50,291 bases of DNA from Limnochordia bacterium (GCA_007116145.1 SKJB01000067.1:1-50291); one strand, 5' to 3'; counted from the first letter of the stretch, positions 25,554 to 35,380 are shown. Program-made: numbers and translations. The notes: a model not told the origin generated them from the letters alone.

Positions 25554-27086
25554 CTATTTGATTTTCGTCGAATCAATCTCAAATGGCAGCGTTGCAGTAG
25601 CTATATTCTTGCTATCGTGTGTTAAATGTATTTCGGCAACATACTTACCAATATCTAAGGTTCTTGTGTTCCCTGCTAAGTACCCGCTAGTACTCGGTAA
25701 AATAGCGCTCACACCGTCTTGGATATGCAGTGGGACAGTTCGCTTTATAACGCCTTCTAAATCTTTAATATACATTACTCCGCTTGGTGTAATATGTGCG
25801 GGGCTCGTGTTTCGTACGACTAGGCTAAAGAGTAGAGATGAATTATCATCGGCAACATATTTAATGCTCTGAACATCAGCGGTATAAGTCCACCCATCGC
25901 CGACTAATACACGTAGAGGAATCGGATAAGAGTGTACTAACTCTCCATCAGTCGATAAAGCGTATACGATTAAGTTACCGTAATATCCACCTGGTTCAAG
26001 ACTTCGATCAGTCCGGAAGGTTAACACATTTCGCCCGTTGCGCTGTGAGGCTAACTCAAATTGTTGTTCTCCCCTAAATTGAATGTCAATTGCCTTATAG
26101 ACACAGTGAGTATAACCTTCCGATATCTCTTCTCCCCCGATAACAACTTGCATGGTTTTCGTGAAGTGGTTTTCGATCTGTAGTATTTGACTAATAGCTG
26201 CACCTGGCCGTAAAGCAATATTGATTGCTTCTGGTTCAATTTTGAGGATAGAGACTCGATCGCTTTGATCAAATTCATCTCCTGCTAGGGATAGCTTCTT
26301 ACTTTCAATTCGTTGTCTTCCATCAGCGTAACGAACAAATAATCGTAACTCGTAATCACCTGGAGCTAGGTATTTCGTGATCGGTCCGATAAAGTCTACT
26401 TTAGCACCAGGATAAATTGTAGTGCTTTCACGTTTAGCTTGCATGTTTGATGGTGTTCTTAATGTCGATCGCTCTATTAAACGTCTGTTCTGACCTCGAA
26501 TAGTCATCTCCATAGAAACAGGATACCGTAGAAGAGAAGGATTCTTAAAAGTAGCTTTCACTAATGGTTGTCGATTATCGTCTGCAATAATATCCCAGTG
26601 TACTACTTCTGCATATGGCCAAATACCGGGACTTTCAACTGTGATATTCAGTTGTATGGCATATCGCACAAGAAATTGAAGTCCGCTTTCGACACTATCG
26701 ACCTGTGGTTGAACCATTATTACAATTGAGTGTGAGCCTGCAGTATTATAAGGAACTTGGATTGTGCCGTTGACTGTTGTTGATGCATCGGGCGGAACAA
26801 CAACTTGCTTGTTTTCAAGAATAATCCATTCGGCAGGGGATTCTAGATGGCCTTCACTTAAGCTGAAACTGACGTCTCCTGTTGCAGATTGTATAGGTTG
26901 ATACAATTGTAAGTCGACTGTTTTCTGTGTGTCAGTTGTGGTCAAATTGAAAGAAAAAGAGCTAGTTTCTCCTGGGCGCACCTTTACGTTTAAAGACATG
27001 GGTTGTACATTTACTGCATCAACAGGAATACTTGCTGTTAGGAAACACAAATAAAACAGAACTACTAGCTTTAATGTTGTTTTCAT
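25554..27086 (-). CDS. Exported multi-domain beta-sandwich protein, chaperone-like
   Basis: A signal peptide covers residues 1-24 (ending IPVDA). The mature N-terminus (VQPMSLNVKVRPGETSSFSF, then VVPPDASTTVNGTIQVP and SHSIVIMVQPQ) has the strand pattern of DUF916/WxL-interacting and PapD-like pilus-chaperone domains. Two or three more beta-sandwich segments follow to residue 510. Unlike DUF916 proteins of Gram-positives, it has no C-terminal membrane anchor, so it is fully exported. The gene lies 178 bases after the small secreted protein gene. A role as chaperone or surface partner of that protein is inferred from pattern and position. Domain family naming needs a profile search. Confidence 0.65.
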   Translation of the reverse strand: MKTTLKLVVLFYLCFLTASIPVDAVNVQPMSLNVKVRPGETSSFSFNLTTTDTQKTVDLQLYQPIQSATGDVSFSLSEGHLESPAEWIILENKQVVVPPDASTTVNGTIQVPYNTAGSHSIVIMVQPQVDSVESGLQFLVRYAIQLNITVESPGIWPYAEVVHWDIIADDNRQPLVKATFKNPSLLRYPVSMEMTIRGQNRRLIERSTLRTPSNMQAKRESTTIYPGAKVDFIGPITKYLAPGDYELRLFVRYADGRQRIESKKLSLAGDEFDQSDRVSILKIEPEAINIALRPGAAISQILQIENHFTKTMQVVIGGEEISEGYTHCVYKAIDIQFRGEQQFELASQRNGRNVLTFRTDRSLEPGGYYGNLIVYALSTDGELVHSYPIPLRVLVGDGWTYTADVQSIKYVADDNSSLLFSLVVRNTSPAHITPSGVMYIKDLEGVIKRTVPLHIQDGVSAILPSTSGYLAGNTRTLDIGKYVAEIHLTHDSKNIATATLPFEIDSTKIK

Positions 27087-27181
27087 AATTCCACCATCCT
27101 ATATTAGTTTGTACTATGTATATGAAGCATGTACAATTATATGCCAACAATAAATAGTTAGAGGTATACTTTAATGCGAAT

Positions 27182-27217
27182 TAAAGAGCAGATTTCTGTC
27201 AGGAAATCTGCTCTTTA
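27182..27217 (-). terminator. 15-bp perfect hairpin behind the secreted-subunit gene
   Basis: TAAAGAGCAGATTTC (27182-27196) is the exact complement of 27203-27217 around a 6-base loop. On the minus strand the stem ends in CTCTTTAATT, a weak T tract, so read-through is likely. It would leave the first gene more abundant than those downstream. Confidence 0.65.
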
Positions 27218-27264
27218 GCCCTAGGATTTAATTGTATAGCGAGTAGCTTTTCAAATAGTAATGT

Positions 27265-27957
27265 CTATGGCGCTGCAACTACTGTTACAGTAATTGTTGC
27301 GGTGTAAGGCTTGTCAGCTTCAACATTACAGATCTCACTAAGATAAAAGCCGAATGGAATATCGTATTGGGTTGGAGTACAAGCTGCATAATCTTGGAAT
27401 ATGGTTTGTGTATTTGAATAATTCGTAGCGTTTAACCCCATCCATTCTACATATTCTCCGCCTTTATGGCTTGCTGCATACGTCTTGTCATATCCAAGTG
27501 AGCTAGGTAAACCTAGATCGCGGTTCCAAATGCCGAAGACTGTTGGTACTGTATTAGGCATCCAGTTTGAACCGTCGACTGAAAATGTAACATTCACTGG
27601 GGTATTAGCAAAGACTCGTACTGAACTTAAATTGTGTCCAGGATCACCACCAAAAACTTGTGCTTCTGGTCGTTCGCCTTCCTCTAGATCTCCGATTAAT
27701 TCTTCAAGTGCTGTGAGAAGGCTAGGTCCATCATTATAGTAGATGCCCTTTTCTCCGTTTAGGCTACCAAAGTCAAGAGACGCACTATCATTAAAGATAT
27801 CAATTCTTGCACGTTGTGCGAATTGAACCGTTACATCAAGAGTTTTACCCTCGCCATCAAGGTCGTTACCTAGATTAGGATTCCATGCAGCCATTGCCAT
27901 TGAGCCCAAGCTGAGTATTAGCATTAAAACTAATGTGAAACAGGTAAATTTTTTCAT
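27265..27957 (-). CDS. Secreted beta-rich protein, candidate surface subunit
   Basis: A signal peptide ends at about residue 23 (SLGSMAMA|A). The mature ~207 residues are acidic and beta-rich. VRVFANTPVNVTFSVDGSNW near the middle and the closing YTATITVTVVAAP resemble the last strands of WxL or spore-coat-U-like beta-sandwich domains. The only two mature Cys are in AACTPTQ and SEICNV and could form a disulfide. There is no sortase motif or membrane anchor. The start ATG has GGAGGAAT upstream. It is the first gene of the secretin locus and is followed by a hairpin, as expected of an abundant subunit. The exact family is not recognised. Confidence 0.6.
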   Translation of the reverse strand: MKKFTCFTLVLMLILSLGSMAMAAWNPNLGNDLDGEGKTLDVTVQFAQRARIDIFNDSASLDFGSLNGEKGIYYNDGPSLLTALEELIGDLEEGERPEAQVFGGDPGHNLSSVRVFANTPVNVTFSVDGSNWMPNTVPTVFGIWNRDLGLPSSLGYDKTYAASHKGGEYVEWMGLNATNYSNTQTIFQDYAACTPTQYDIPFGFYLSEICNVEADKPYTATITVTVVAAP

Positions 27958-28415
27958 GTGTAATTCCTCCGTTTTTTATGTGTTTTTTGTTGATTTCTTG
28001 CTTCCCGTGTCCGATTAAACAGCTTCCTACTAATTATGTTCCAGTGAGTGTTTATTAATCACCTCCTAATTATAGTAGAGCATTTAGAGTCACCTTGTTA
28101 GGATGTATACCCTCCATCTGGGTACATGCTTTTCGGATAGTTGTTAAGTTGTTGTGGTATGCGAGTGATGGAGTGGCTTTAGGTGACAATGTCCCTTATG
28201 CTTAAGGGAAACTTAAAGTCTAGTTAGAGTATACTTTTTGGTTATCACATAGTAGTCACACTAAAATCTTATATAAATCTCATTTATGGAGAATGGAGAA
28301 ATTGATCAGAGTATCTTGACAACACAGATGCAAAGGAAGTCAGCTTTCATTATCCGCAAAAGCAGCCTTTTTAGGCGATTTTACAAACTATTTACATGAA
28401 TGCCGGGTTCTGCTA

Positions 28416-28445
28416 TTGCATATTAACACCAAAGTTTAGTATAAT
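28416..28445 (+). promoter_or_regulatory. Promoter of the arginine operon
   Basis: TTGCAT (28416-28421) and TATAAT (28440-28445) are 18 bases apart. The small palindrome GTATAAATATAC near 28500-28513 in the leader might be an ArgR half-site pair. Confidence 0.5.
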
Positions 28446-28520
28446 GATACAAAGGATTGCTGGATGTATGGGTTTATTCGCAATGTAGTTGTGCATAGTT
28501 AGTATAAATATACATTTAAT

Positions 28521-28546
28521 CTGCTGAAGCTCAAGGGGGTTAGCAG
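28521..28546 (+). promoter_or_regulatory. Hairpin holding the argJ ribosome-binding site in its loop
   Basis: CTGCT-G-AA (28521-28528) can pair with TT-AGCAG (28540-28546), leaving the AAGGGGG Shine-Dalgarno in the loop. Confidence 0.3.
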
Positions 28547-28547
28547 G

Positions 28548-29789
28548 ATGCAAAAACAAGGAGCTGTATCACAAATGCTAGAGGGATTCAAAATCGTTGA
28601 AGGTGGAATTACGAGCGCTAAAGGCTTTCATGCTAGTGGTTTATACTGTGGGATTAAGAAAAAGCGCTTAGATTTAGCTTGGTGTTACTCAGAAGTGCCA
28701 GCGAATGCTGCTGGTGTTTATACCATGAATCAGTTTCAAGCAGCACCTCTAGTCGTGACCAAAGCGAGTATTGCGGTGGAACAAAAGCTACAAGCCATTC
28801 TCGTTAACTCTGGTGTAGCCAATGCCTGTACTGGAGAACAAGGGTTAAGAGATGCTTATGCGATGCGTCAGCTATTAGCTGGGCACTTTCAGATCAAAGA
28901 TGAATATGTAGCTGTTACATCCACTGGTGTGATTGGTGATTTACTACCAATGGATAAGATTACCCAAGGAATTGCGCAAATCACCGATTGGCAAACCTGC
29001 ACAGAGCCTCACTTGTTTGAGCAAGCGATTATGACTACAGATCTAGTTTCGAAACGAGTAGCTGTAGAGACGATCATTGACGGTAAGGTCATCACCATTG
29101 GCGGTGCTGCAAAAGGTTCGGGAATGATTAAACCTAACATGGCCACCATGCTTGGCTTCGTCACAACCGATGCTGCTGTGGATCCACACAGCTTGCAAGC
29201 TGCATTGCGGCAGGTCACGGATGAATCCTTTAATATGATTGCTGTCGACGGGGATACCAGTACTAATGATATGGTCTTAGTATTAGCCAATGGAATGGCA
29301 GGTAATGACCTCTTAACTGCAGAACATCCAGAGTGGTCGAAGTTTTTAGCGGCTTTGCATCATGTCTGCCAGGAATTAGCCAAAAAAATAGCACGGGATG
29401 GCGAAGGGGCCACAAAGCTGATCGAAGTGCAGGTGAGTGGGGCGCGCAACGTAGAGGTGGCGCGGGGAATCGGCAAAACAATTATTATGTCAAGTTTAGT
29501 AAAAACAGCGATGTTTGGTAAGGATCCTAATTGGGGACGGATCGTTTGTGCTATAGGCTATAGTGGGCAAGAAATGGACCCGAATAAAGTGGAGGTATCC
29601 CTTGGACCGATTAACGTCTTTAAGAAAGGAGTTCCTACCCATTTTGATGAAGCCCAGGCGGTGAAATATCTAGAAGAGGAACATATCCAGATTTTTGTAG
29701 AGTTAGGATTAGGCGAGACCCAGGCCGTTGCTTGGGGATGCGATTTGACCTACGATTATGTGCGGATTAATGCAGCATATCGAACGTAA
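28548..29789 (+). CDS. argJ: Bifunctional ornithine acetyltransferase / N-acetylglutamate synthase
   Basis: ArgJ moves the acetyl group from N-acetylornithine to glutamate, giving the cyclic arginine pathway, and can also acetylate glutamate with acetyl-CoA. The autocleavage motif KPNMATML (about residues 190-197) splits the precursor before Thr, which becomes the nucleophile. GKDPNWGRIVCAIGYSG and the C-terminal YVRINAAYRT are family signatures. Length is 413 aa. It starts after AGGGGGTT at 28533-28540. It heads the run argJ-argD-argF; argC and argB are not in the window. Confidence 0.95.
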   Translation: MQKQGAVSQMLEGFKIVEGGITSAKGFHASGLYCGIKKKRLDLAWCYSEVPANAAGVYTMNQFQAAPLVVTKASIAVEQKLQAILVNSGVANACTGEQGLRDAYAMRQLLAGHFQIKDEYVAVTSTGVIGDLLPMDKITQGIAQITDWQTCTEPHLFEQAIMTTDLVSKRVAVETIIDGKVITIGGAAKGSGMIKPNMATMLGFVTTDAAVDPHSLQAALRQVTDESFNMIAVDGDTSTNDMVLVLANGMAGNDLLTAEHPEWSKFLAALHHVCQELAKKIARDGEGATKLIEVQVSGARNVEVARGIGKTIIMSSLVKTAMFGKDPNWGRIVCAIGYSGQEMDPNKVEVSLGPINVFKKGVPTHFDEAQAVKYLEEEHIQIFVELGLGETQAVAWGCDLTYDYVRINAAYRT

Positions 29790-29801
29790 GGAGGATGCTA
29801 A

Positions 29802-31010
29802 ATGGAAATCACCATGCCAAATCATCAAGCAATTATGGAAACCTATAATCGCTTTCCGGTGACCTTAGTTAAAGGGAAGGGTAGTCACGTCTGGGATGAT
29901 CAAGGCCACCAATATCTTGATTTTACTTCTGGGATTGCAACGTGTAATCTCGGTCATGTCCCCGATTATGTGCATGAGAAGTTAACCGCGCAAGTAGACA
30001 CACTCTGGCACTGTTCGAATTTATATCATATTCCGCCCCAGCAAGCCTTGGCCCAGTTATTAGTGGATCATAGCTGTGCGGACCAAGTCTTTTTCTGTAA
30101 CAGTGGAGCGGAAGCGAATGAAGGTGCGATTAAGCTCGCTCGGAAGTGGGGTAGAGAAACCAAAGGTGAGCAAGCGTATAACATTATTACCTTTAAACAG
30201 TCCTTCCACGGTCGTACCTTAGCCACATTGTCTGCCACTGGTCAAGCAAAGATTCAACAGGGGTTCGCACCCTTAGTCCAAGGATTTCAGTACTTACCTT
30301 ATAATGATAGTGATGCACTTGAGACTATTGATTACGATACAACCTGCGCGATTCTACTCGAAGTGGTGCAAGGTGAAGGCGGAGTGTTGCCAGCAGATCC
30401 CGATTGGTTAACCAAGCTCGCTAGCATTTGTCAGAAAAAAAATATGCTACTAATGATTGATGAAGTCCAAACGGGAATGGGTCGTACCGGAGAGCTCTTT
30501 GGCTATCAACACTTCTCTATCGAACCGGATGTTTTTACCTTAGCCAAAGGATTAGGCTCGGGGTTTCCTATTGGTGCAGTGCTTGCTAAACAACATGTAG
30601 CCAAACAGTTTCAACCAGGAACACATGGAAGCACCTTCGGTGGTAATCCCCTAGCTGTAACAGCTGGTCTTGCTACTTTAGAGTATATGTTAGCTCACAA
30701 TATTGCCAGTCAAGCAAACGAGCTAGGGCTGTACTTAAATTCCAAGCTCGCGCCGCTTGTCGCTAACTATTCGATTGTTGAGGCCATACGGGGCATGGGT
30801 TTGTTAAAGGGATTACTTGTGAGTGAACAGGCAGCTGAGATTGTCGCAGCTGCGCGTGCCCAAAGGTTGCTAATCCTCTTAGCTGGTCCTAATGTGGTGC
30901 GTATTTTGCCTCCACTGACCACGACCAAAATGGAAATAGATCAGGCTGTAGGGATCTTAGAAAGTATTTTTAAGAAAGGATTGATGGCAGATGTTAAATC
31001 CAACATATGA
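29802..31010 (+). CDS. argD: Acetylornithine aminotransferase
   Basis: A class III PLP aminotransferase that makes N-acetylornithine from the semialdehyde. The PLP-contacting NSGAEANEGAIKLARKW stretch is near residue 104. The acidic LMIDEVQTGMGRTG motif precedes the catalytic Lys in TLAKGLGSGFPIGA (about residue 250). GTHGSTFGGNPLA is the phosphate-binding loop. Length 402 aa is typical. AAGGAGG precedes the ATG, 12 bases after argJ. The 3' end overlaps argF by 20 bases. Confidence 0.95.
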   Translation: MEITMPNHQAIMETYNRFPVTLVKGKGSHVWDDQGHQYLDFTSGIATCNLGHVPDYVHEKLTAQVDTLWHCSNLYHIPPQQALAQLLVDHSCADQVFFCNSGAEANEGAIKLARKWGRETKGEQAYNIITFKQSFHGRTLATLSATGQAKIQQGFAPLVQGFQYLPYNDSDALETIDYDTTCAILLEVVQGEGGVLPADPDWLTKLASICQKKNMLLMIDEVQTGMGRTGELFGYQHFSIEPDVFTLAKGLGSGFPIGAVLAKQHVAKQFQPGTHGSTFGGNPLAVTAGLATLEYMLAHNIASQANELGLYLNSKLAPLVANYSIVEAIRGMGLLKGLLVSEQAAEIVAAARAQRLLILLAGPNVVRILPPLTTTKMEIDQAVGILESIFKKGLMADVKSNI

Positions 31011-31938
31011 CTTTAGAGGCCGAGATTTCCTCGCTTTAGGTGATTTTTCATCGGAAGAGATTCAGTTTCTCTTAGAGGAAGCAATTAAGTTAAAGCAAAT
31101 GCAGAAAAAGAGGATTCCCCATCCATATCTACAGGGTAAGGTGCTAGGTATGATATTCGAGAAATCATCCACACGTACTCGGGTATCCTTTGAAGTTGGC
31201 ATGTACCAACTAGGAGGCCAAGCCATATTCCTTAGTTCTAATGATATTCAGTTAGGACGCGGTGAGACCATCAGTGATACCGCACACGTGTTATCTCGTT
31301 ACGTAGATGGCATCATGATCCGGACGTTCGCCCATGCTAAGGTCGAGGAGTTGGCGAGTGTTGCATCGATCCCTGTGATTAATGGACTCACGGATACGCA
31401 TCATCCATGCCAAGTCTTAGCGGATTTATTGACTATTCTTGAACATAAAGGCAAGTTAGCTGGGTTAAAATTATGCTATGTCGGTGATGGTAACAACATG
31501 GCAAATTCGTTGCTAGAAGGCGCTGTTAAGGTAGGGATGGATATTGCCATTGCTACACCGGTAGGTTACGAACCTGACGAGCAGGTAGTGGCTCAGGTGC
31601 TAGCGTTAGCTGCTAAGAACGAAGTCGAGGTAACAATTACTACCGATCCCGTAGTAGCGATGCAAGATGCTGATGTAGTCTACACCGACGTCTGGGCAAG
31701 CATGGGTCAAGAGAGTGAGCAACAAAAGCGCTTAGCAGAATTTGCAGCCTATCAAGTAAATGGCAAACTAACCGCGCATGCGAAGTCTGATTTTATCTTT
31801 TTACATTGCTTGCCTGCCCATCGAGGAGAGGAAGTAAGTGTAGATATCGTCGATGGACCACACTCCGTTGTCTTTGATGAAGCCGAAAATCGCTTGCATG
31901 CACAAAAAGCTATTCTTAAAGCACTGATGGGGGGCTGA
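30991..31938 (+). CDS. argF: Ornithine carbamoyltransferase
   Basis: Joins ornithine and carbamoyl phosphate to citrulline. EKSSTRTRVSFEVGM carries the carbamoyl-phosphate site (STRT). HPCQVLADLLT is the HPxQ motif. VYTDVWASMGQE holds the ornithine-contacting Asp and SMG loop, and HCLPAHRGEEV is the C-terminal ornithine motif. Length 315 aa is normal. The ATG lies inside the end of argD, with AAAGGA about 11 bases upstream, so translation is coupled. Confidence 0.95.
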   Translation: MLNPTYDFRGRDFLALGDFSSEEIQFLLEEAIKLKQMQKKRIPHPYLQGKVLGMIFEKSSTRTRVSFEVGMYQLGGQAIFLSSNDIQLGRGETISDTAHVLSRYVDGIMIRTFAHAKVEELASVASIPVINGLTDTHHPCQVLADLLTILEHKGKLAGLKLCYVGDGNNMANSLLEGAVKVGMDIAIATPVGYEPDEQVVAQVLALAAKNEVEVTITTDPVVAMQDADVVYTDVWASMGQESEQQKRLAEFAAYQVNGKLTAHAKSDFIFLHCLPAHRGEEVSVDIVDGPHSVVFDEAENRLHAQKAILKALMGG

Positions 31939-32001
31939 ATAGAGTACCGGGTTAGGGTCAAGCGATTAGGGAGTAAGGGAGAATAATTTTGATTTTTTGG
32001 G

Positions 32002-32029
32002 TTGTTTTTCTTGTAATATGGTTTATTAT
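32002..32029 (+). promoter_or_regulatory. Possible promoter upstream of argG
   Basis: TTGTTT (32002-32007) and TATTAT (32024-32029) are 16 bases apart in the 142-base gap between argF and argG. Confidence 0.35.
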
Positions 32030-32080
32030 AGTAATTATGGATCTACAAAATTATACACTGAGCATAAGGGAGAGAATAAC

Positions 32081-33280
32081 ATGGCTAAAGAAAAAATTGT
32101 TTTAGCGTATTCAGGTGGATTAGATACATCTGTTGCGATTAAATGGATTCAGGACGAATATGGATATGATGTAATTGCTTGCGGCATCGATCTAGGGGAA
32201 GATAAAGATCCCGAGGCGCTGCGTGTTAAGGCAGAGAAAATTGGGGCAATTAAAGCCATCATGATCAACGGCAAGGAAGAGTTAGCTGAAGAATATGTTT
32301 TGCCAGCGCTGAAAGGCAATGCATTATATGAAGGTAAATACCCACTATCAACAGCTATCGGACGGCCGTTAATTGTTAAGAAGCTAGTAGAAGTAGCCCA
32401 TGCTGAAGGCGCCGTGGGAATTGCCCATGGTTGCACCGGTAAAGGCAACGACCAAGTACGGATCGAAGTTTGCATTCGCGCCCTTGACCCATCATTAAAA
32501 ATCTTAGCTGTCATTCGCGATTGGGGGATGTCACGCGAAGAGGAAATTGCATATGCCGAAACCCATAATATTCCTATTCCGATCAAGAAGGACAATCCAT
32601 TCTCAATCGATTCCAATATTTGGGGGCGAGCTTGTGAGGCTGGCGTTTTGGAGGATGCATGGGTAGAAGCGCCCGAAGCAGCTTACACAATGACCAATCC
32701 GATTGAAAAGACACCGGATCAACCAGAGTATCTAGACATAGAGTTTGTGCAAGGCCGCCCGGTAAGTCTTAACGGTGAAAAAATGGATCTCTTGCCCTTA
32801 ATTGAAACGCTTAATGAAATTGGTGGTAAGCATGGTGTGGGTCGGATTGATCACATTGAAAATCGACTTGTGGGGATTAAATCTCGCGAAGTCTATGAGA
32901 ATCCAGCAGCGTTGATCCTAATTAATGCGCATCGCGAGTTAGAATTTCTCACCCTTCCACGAGTAGTCACAGAGTTTAAAACAATTGTTGAACAGAAGTT
33001 TACCAATTTAATCTATGATGGTTTGTGGTTTTCGCCACTATTTCCGGCCATTGAAGCATTCATTAATGAAACCCAGCAGGTTGTTTCTGGTACGATTCGT
33101 GTTAAGCTCTTTAAGTCTAGCCATGTAGTAGTGGGACGCAAGTCGGAGAATAGCTTATATAGCGAAGCACTAGCTACTTACACAACAGATGATGATTTTG
33201 ATCACAAAGCAGCGGAAGGTTTCATTAAACTATGGGGCTTATCGACAGAAGTGTTTGCGCAAGTACACAAAAAGTCCTAA
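32081..33280 (+). CDS. argG: Argininosuccinate synthase
   Basis: Condenses citrulline and aspartate with ATP. The N-terminal [16 protein letters not shown] holds the PP-loop [20 protein letters not shown] is the citrulline/aspartate contact region and [12 protein letters not shown] is a family signature. Length 399 aa is usual. I chose the ATG at 32081 with AAGGGAGAG 6 bases upstream; the open frame runs back to 31997, but that extension is not family-like. argH follows after 13 bases. Confidence 0.95.
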   Translation: MAKEKIVLAYSGGLDTSVAIKWIQDEYGYDVIACGIDLGEDKDPEALRVKAEKIGAIKAIMINGKEELAEEYVLPALKGNALYEGKYPLSTAIGRPLIVKKLVEVAHAEGAVGIAHGCTGKGNDQVRIEVCIRALDPSLKILAVIRDWGMSREEEIAYAETHNIPIPIKKDNPFSIDSNIWGRACEAGVLEDAWVEAPEAAYTMTNPIEKTPDQPEYLDIEFVQGRPVSLNGEKMDLLPLIETLNEIGGKHGVGRIDHIENRLVGIKSREVYENPAALILINAHRELEFLTLPRVVTEFKTIVEQKFTNLIYDGLWFSPLFPAIEAFINETQQVVSGTIRVKLFKSSHVVVGRKSENSLYSEALATYTTDDDFDHKAAEGFIKLWGLSTEVFAQVHKKS

Positions 33281-33293
33281 GGGGGAATGAGCC

Positions 33294-34676
33294 ATGTCTA
33301 AGCTGTGGGGTGGACGTTTCACCAAGGAAACCAATAAACTAGTGGAGGAATTTACAGCTTCCATCACATTTGATCAACATTTAGCGGCTGAGGACATTCA
33401 AGGTAGCCTAGCACATGTGCAGATGCTCGTTGAATCTGCGATTATTTCGGCTGAGGACGGTGAGCAGATCAAGGCTGGGCTTACAAAGATCCTCGCACAA
33501 TTACATGCAGGTCTTTTAGAATTCGATGTGGCGCACGAGGATATTCATATGAATGTCGAGAAATTGCTGCTAGCTGAAATTGGACCTGTGGGTGGAAAGC
33601 TCCACACTGGTCGGAGTCGTAATGATCAAGTAGCAACAGATATGCATCTCTATCTCAAAAATAAAATTAGTGGGCTAATTGCTCTTTTAGTTGCAGTGCA
33701 AAACAGTATCGTTACGCAAGCGAAGAATAATTTAGAAACAATTATGCCAGGTTATACCCATCTACAACGAGCACAACCCATATCCTTTGCCCATCATCTT
33801 ATGGCGTATTTTTGGATGTTGCAACGTGATAAGGAACGCTTACACGATAGTTTAGCTCGAGTTGATATACTTCCATTAGGTGCGGGCGCTTTAGCCGGCA
33901 CGACCTTTCCCATCGACCGTCAGCGCACAGCCGAACTATTAGGGTTTTCGCAAGTTTATCCTAATAGTATGGACGCTGTTAGTGATCGGGATTTTATCAT
34001 CGAATTCCTTTCCAATGCGTCGATCTTAATGATGCATGTCTCGCGACTATCGGAAGAATTAATTATTTGGTCTAGTCAAGAATTCCAATTTGTAGAGCTA
34101 GATGATTCTTTTTGTACCGGTTCAAGTATCATGCCGCAGAAGAAAAACCCAGATGTTCCTGAATTATTACGAGCAAAGACGGGTCGCGTCTATGGCAATC
34201 TTATGGGTCTACTAACTGTGCTAAAGGGCTTACCGCTTGCGTATAATAAGGATATGCAGGAGGATAAGGAGGGAATGTTCGACACGGTAAAAACCGTAGA
34301 AGGAACACTCGCTTTGTTAGCACCCTTGCTTGCTACAATGCAGGTTCGAACAGATAAGATGGCGAAAGCAACCAGAGAAGATTACTCCAATGCGACGGAT
34401 ATTGCAGACTATCTCAGTAAGAAAGGACTGCCATTTCGCGATGCGCACGCAGTAATCGGGCAAATTGTGCTTTATGCTATTAAGGAACAGAAGTATCTAC
34501 TAGATTTAAAACTTGATGAGTATCAAAGATTTAGCACACTTTTTTGCGACGATATCTACGAGATTTTACAGCCGTTAGCAACAGTGAAGAGTCGTAATAG
34601 TTACGGCGGTACCGCTCCAGCACAAATCACAGAGCAGATAAAACTAGCTGAGCAAAAGTTGGATGCCAGGCTGTAA
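33294..34676 (+). CDS. argH: Argininosuccinate lyase
   Basis: Splits argininosuccinate to arginine and fumarate, the last step of the pathway. The fumarase/aspartase-superfamily signature [15 protein letters not shown] (about residue 281) is complete. [14 protein letters not shown] and [14 protein letters not shown] supply catalytic His and Thr regions. Length 460 aa is typical. AAGGGGGA lies 7 bases before the ATG. It is last in the arginine run; an unrelated membrane protein gene follows 14 bases later. Confidence 0.95.
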   Translation: MSKLWGGRFTKETNKLVEEFTASITFDQHLAAEDIQGSLAHVQMLVESAIISAEDGEQIKAGLTKILAQLHAGLLEFDVAHEDIHMNVEKLLLAEIGPVGGKLHTGRSRNDQVATDMHLYLKNKISGLIALLVAVQNSIVTQAKNNLETIMPGYTHLQRAQPISFAHHLMAYFWMLQRDKERLHDSLARVDILPLGAGALAGTTFPIDRQRTAELLGFSQVYPNSMDAVSDRDFIIEFLSNASILMMHVSRLSEELIIWSSQEFQFVELDDSFCTGSSIMPQKKNPDVPELLRAKTGRVYGNLMGLLTVLKGLPLAYNKDMQEDKEGMFDTVKTVEGTLALLAPLLATMQVRTDKMAKATREDYSNATDIADYLSKKGLPFRDAHAVIGQIVLYAIKEQKYLLDLKLDEYQRFSTLFCDDIYEILQPLATVKSRNSYGGTAPAQITEQIKLAEQKLDARL

Positions 34677-34690
34677 TAGGAGGGAATCGT

Positions 34691-35329
34691 ATGCGAATTA
34701 AAGATCCTGTAAGTGGAATTAGCCATTTAATAGGATTGATAGCATCGGTTGCAGGCCTAGTGTTCTTAGTATTTCGCACCCTAGGTGATGCGCCCAAAGT
34801 AATAACGATGATGATCTATGCTACGAGTCTAATTTTACTCTATGGAGCAAGTAGCGTCTACCATCTTCTGAATACATCGCCCCGCACAACTGTGGCTTTA
34901 CGCAAGTTTGATCACACATCGATTTTTTTGCTGATTGCGGGGTGTTATACACCCGTATTCTACCACGGATTACAAAACGGGTGGCGAGTAGGAATGTTGA
35001 TTACCATTTGGACGATTGCTCTGGTAGGCATAGTATTAAAAGTGGGTTGGATTAATTTACCACGTTTTTGGTCTACCTCGCTCTATGTGGCAATGGGTTG
35101 GATAGCAATCGTACCCTTTAGCCAACTGTTACAGAGCATTCCGCTACGAGCGATGATTCTACTATTTATTGGTGGGGGATTCTATACGGTGGGTGCAGCG
35201 ATTTATGCCAGTAAAAAGTTGGATTTTTACCCTGGAGTCTTTGGATTTCATGAGGTGTGGCACTTTTTCGTGTTAGCGGGAAGTGCTACCCATTTTATTT
35301 TGATGTATCAATATATCTCCGTACTCTAA
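34691..35329 (+). CDS. Hemolysin III / PAQR-family membrane protein
   Basis: It has about seven hydrophobic helices over 212 aa. The family signatures are present: SSVYHLL near residue 58, FDHTSIFLLIAGCYTPV near 76, and the C-terminal HEVWHFFVLAGSATHF. The conserved Asp and three His residues form a metal site in PAQR proteins. The biological role in bacteria is unclear; hemolysis should not be assumed. The start ATG has AGGAGGG 6 bases upstream. It probably rides on argGH transcription. A tRNA gene follows. Confidence 0.87.
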   Translation: MRIKDPVSGISHLIGLIASVAGLVFLVFRTLGDAPKVITMMIYATSLILLYGASSVYHLLNTSPRTTVALRKFDHTSIFLLIAGCYTPVFYHGLQNGWRVGMLITIWTIALVGIVLKVGWINLPRFWSTSLYVAMGWIAIVPFSQLLQSIPLRAMILLFIGGGFYTVGAAIYASKKLDFYPGVFGFHEVWHFFVLAGSATHFILMYQYISVL

Positions 35330-35337
35330 AAAAGTGG

Positions 35338-35366
35338 TTGCAGCTATCGAGTCTGTCTGCTATAAT
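35338..35366 (+). promoter_or_regulatory. Promoter of tRNA-Val
   Basis: TTGCAG (35338-35343) and TATAAT (35361-35366), 17 bases apart, lie directly before the tRNA. Confidence 0.7.
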
Positions 35367-35380
35367 GAGTATATTGTATT

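Larger units (their letters stand above)
27958..28547. other. 590-base divergent intergenic region between secretin locus and argJ
   Basis: It holds no gene I can support. For the minus-strand locus a -10 TATAAT lies at 28074-28069 without a good -35, which suits an activator-dependent promoter. A tandem AGTTGTT(A/G) pair lies at 28139-28154. A hairpin sits at 28177-28218, with TCCCTTA-TGCT-TAAGGGA at its core. The argJ promoter and leader fill the right end. Confidence 0.5.

Noticed and set aside
28446-28547. T-box or riboswitch in the argJ leader
   Set aside because: No AGGGTGG-type T-box sequence or specifier-stem architecture is seen, and the leader is only about 95 bases.
31939-32080. 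N-terminal extension of argG from 31997
   Set aside because: The extension is not family-like, and the ATG at 32081 has a strong ribosome-binding site right before the conserved N-terminus.
34691-35329. Hemolysin virulence factor
   Set aside because: The hemolysin III name is historical. The sequence is a PAQR-type seven-helix protein found widely in non-pathogens.
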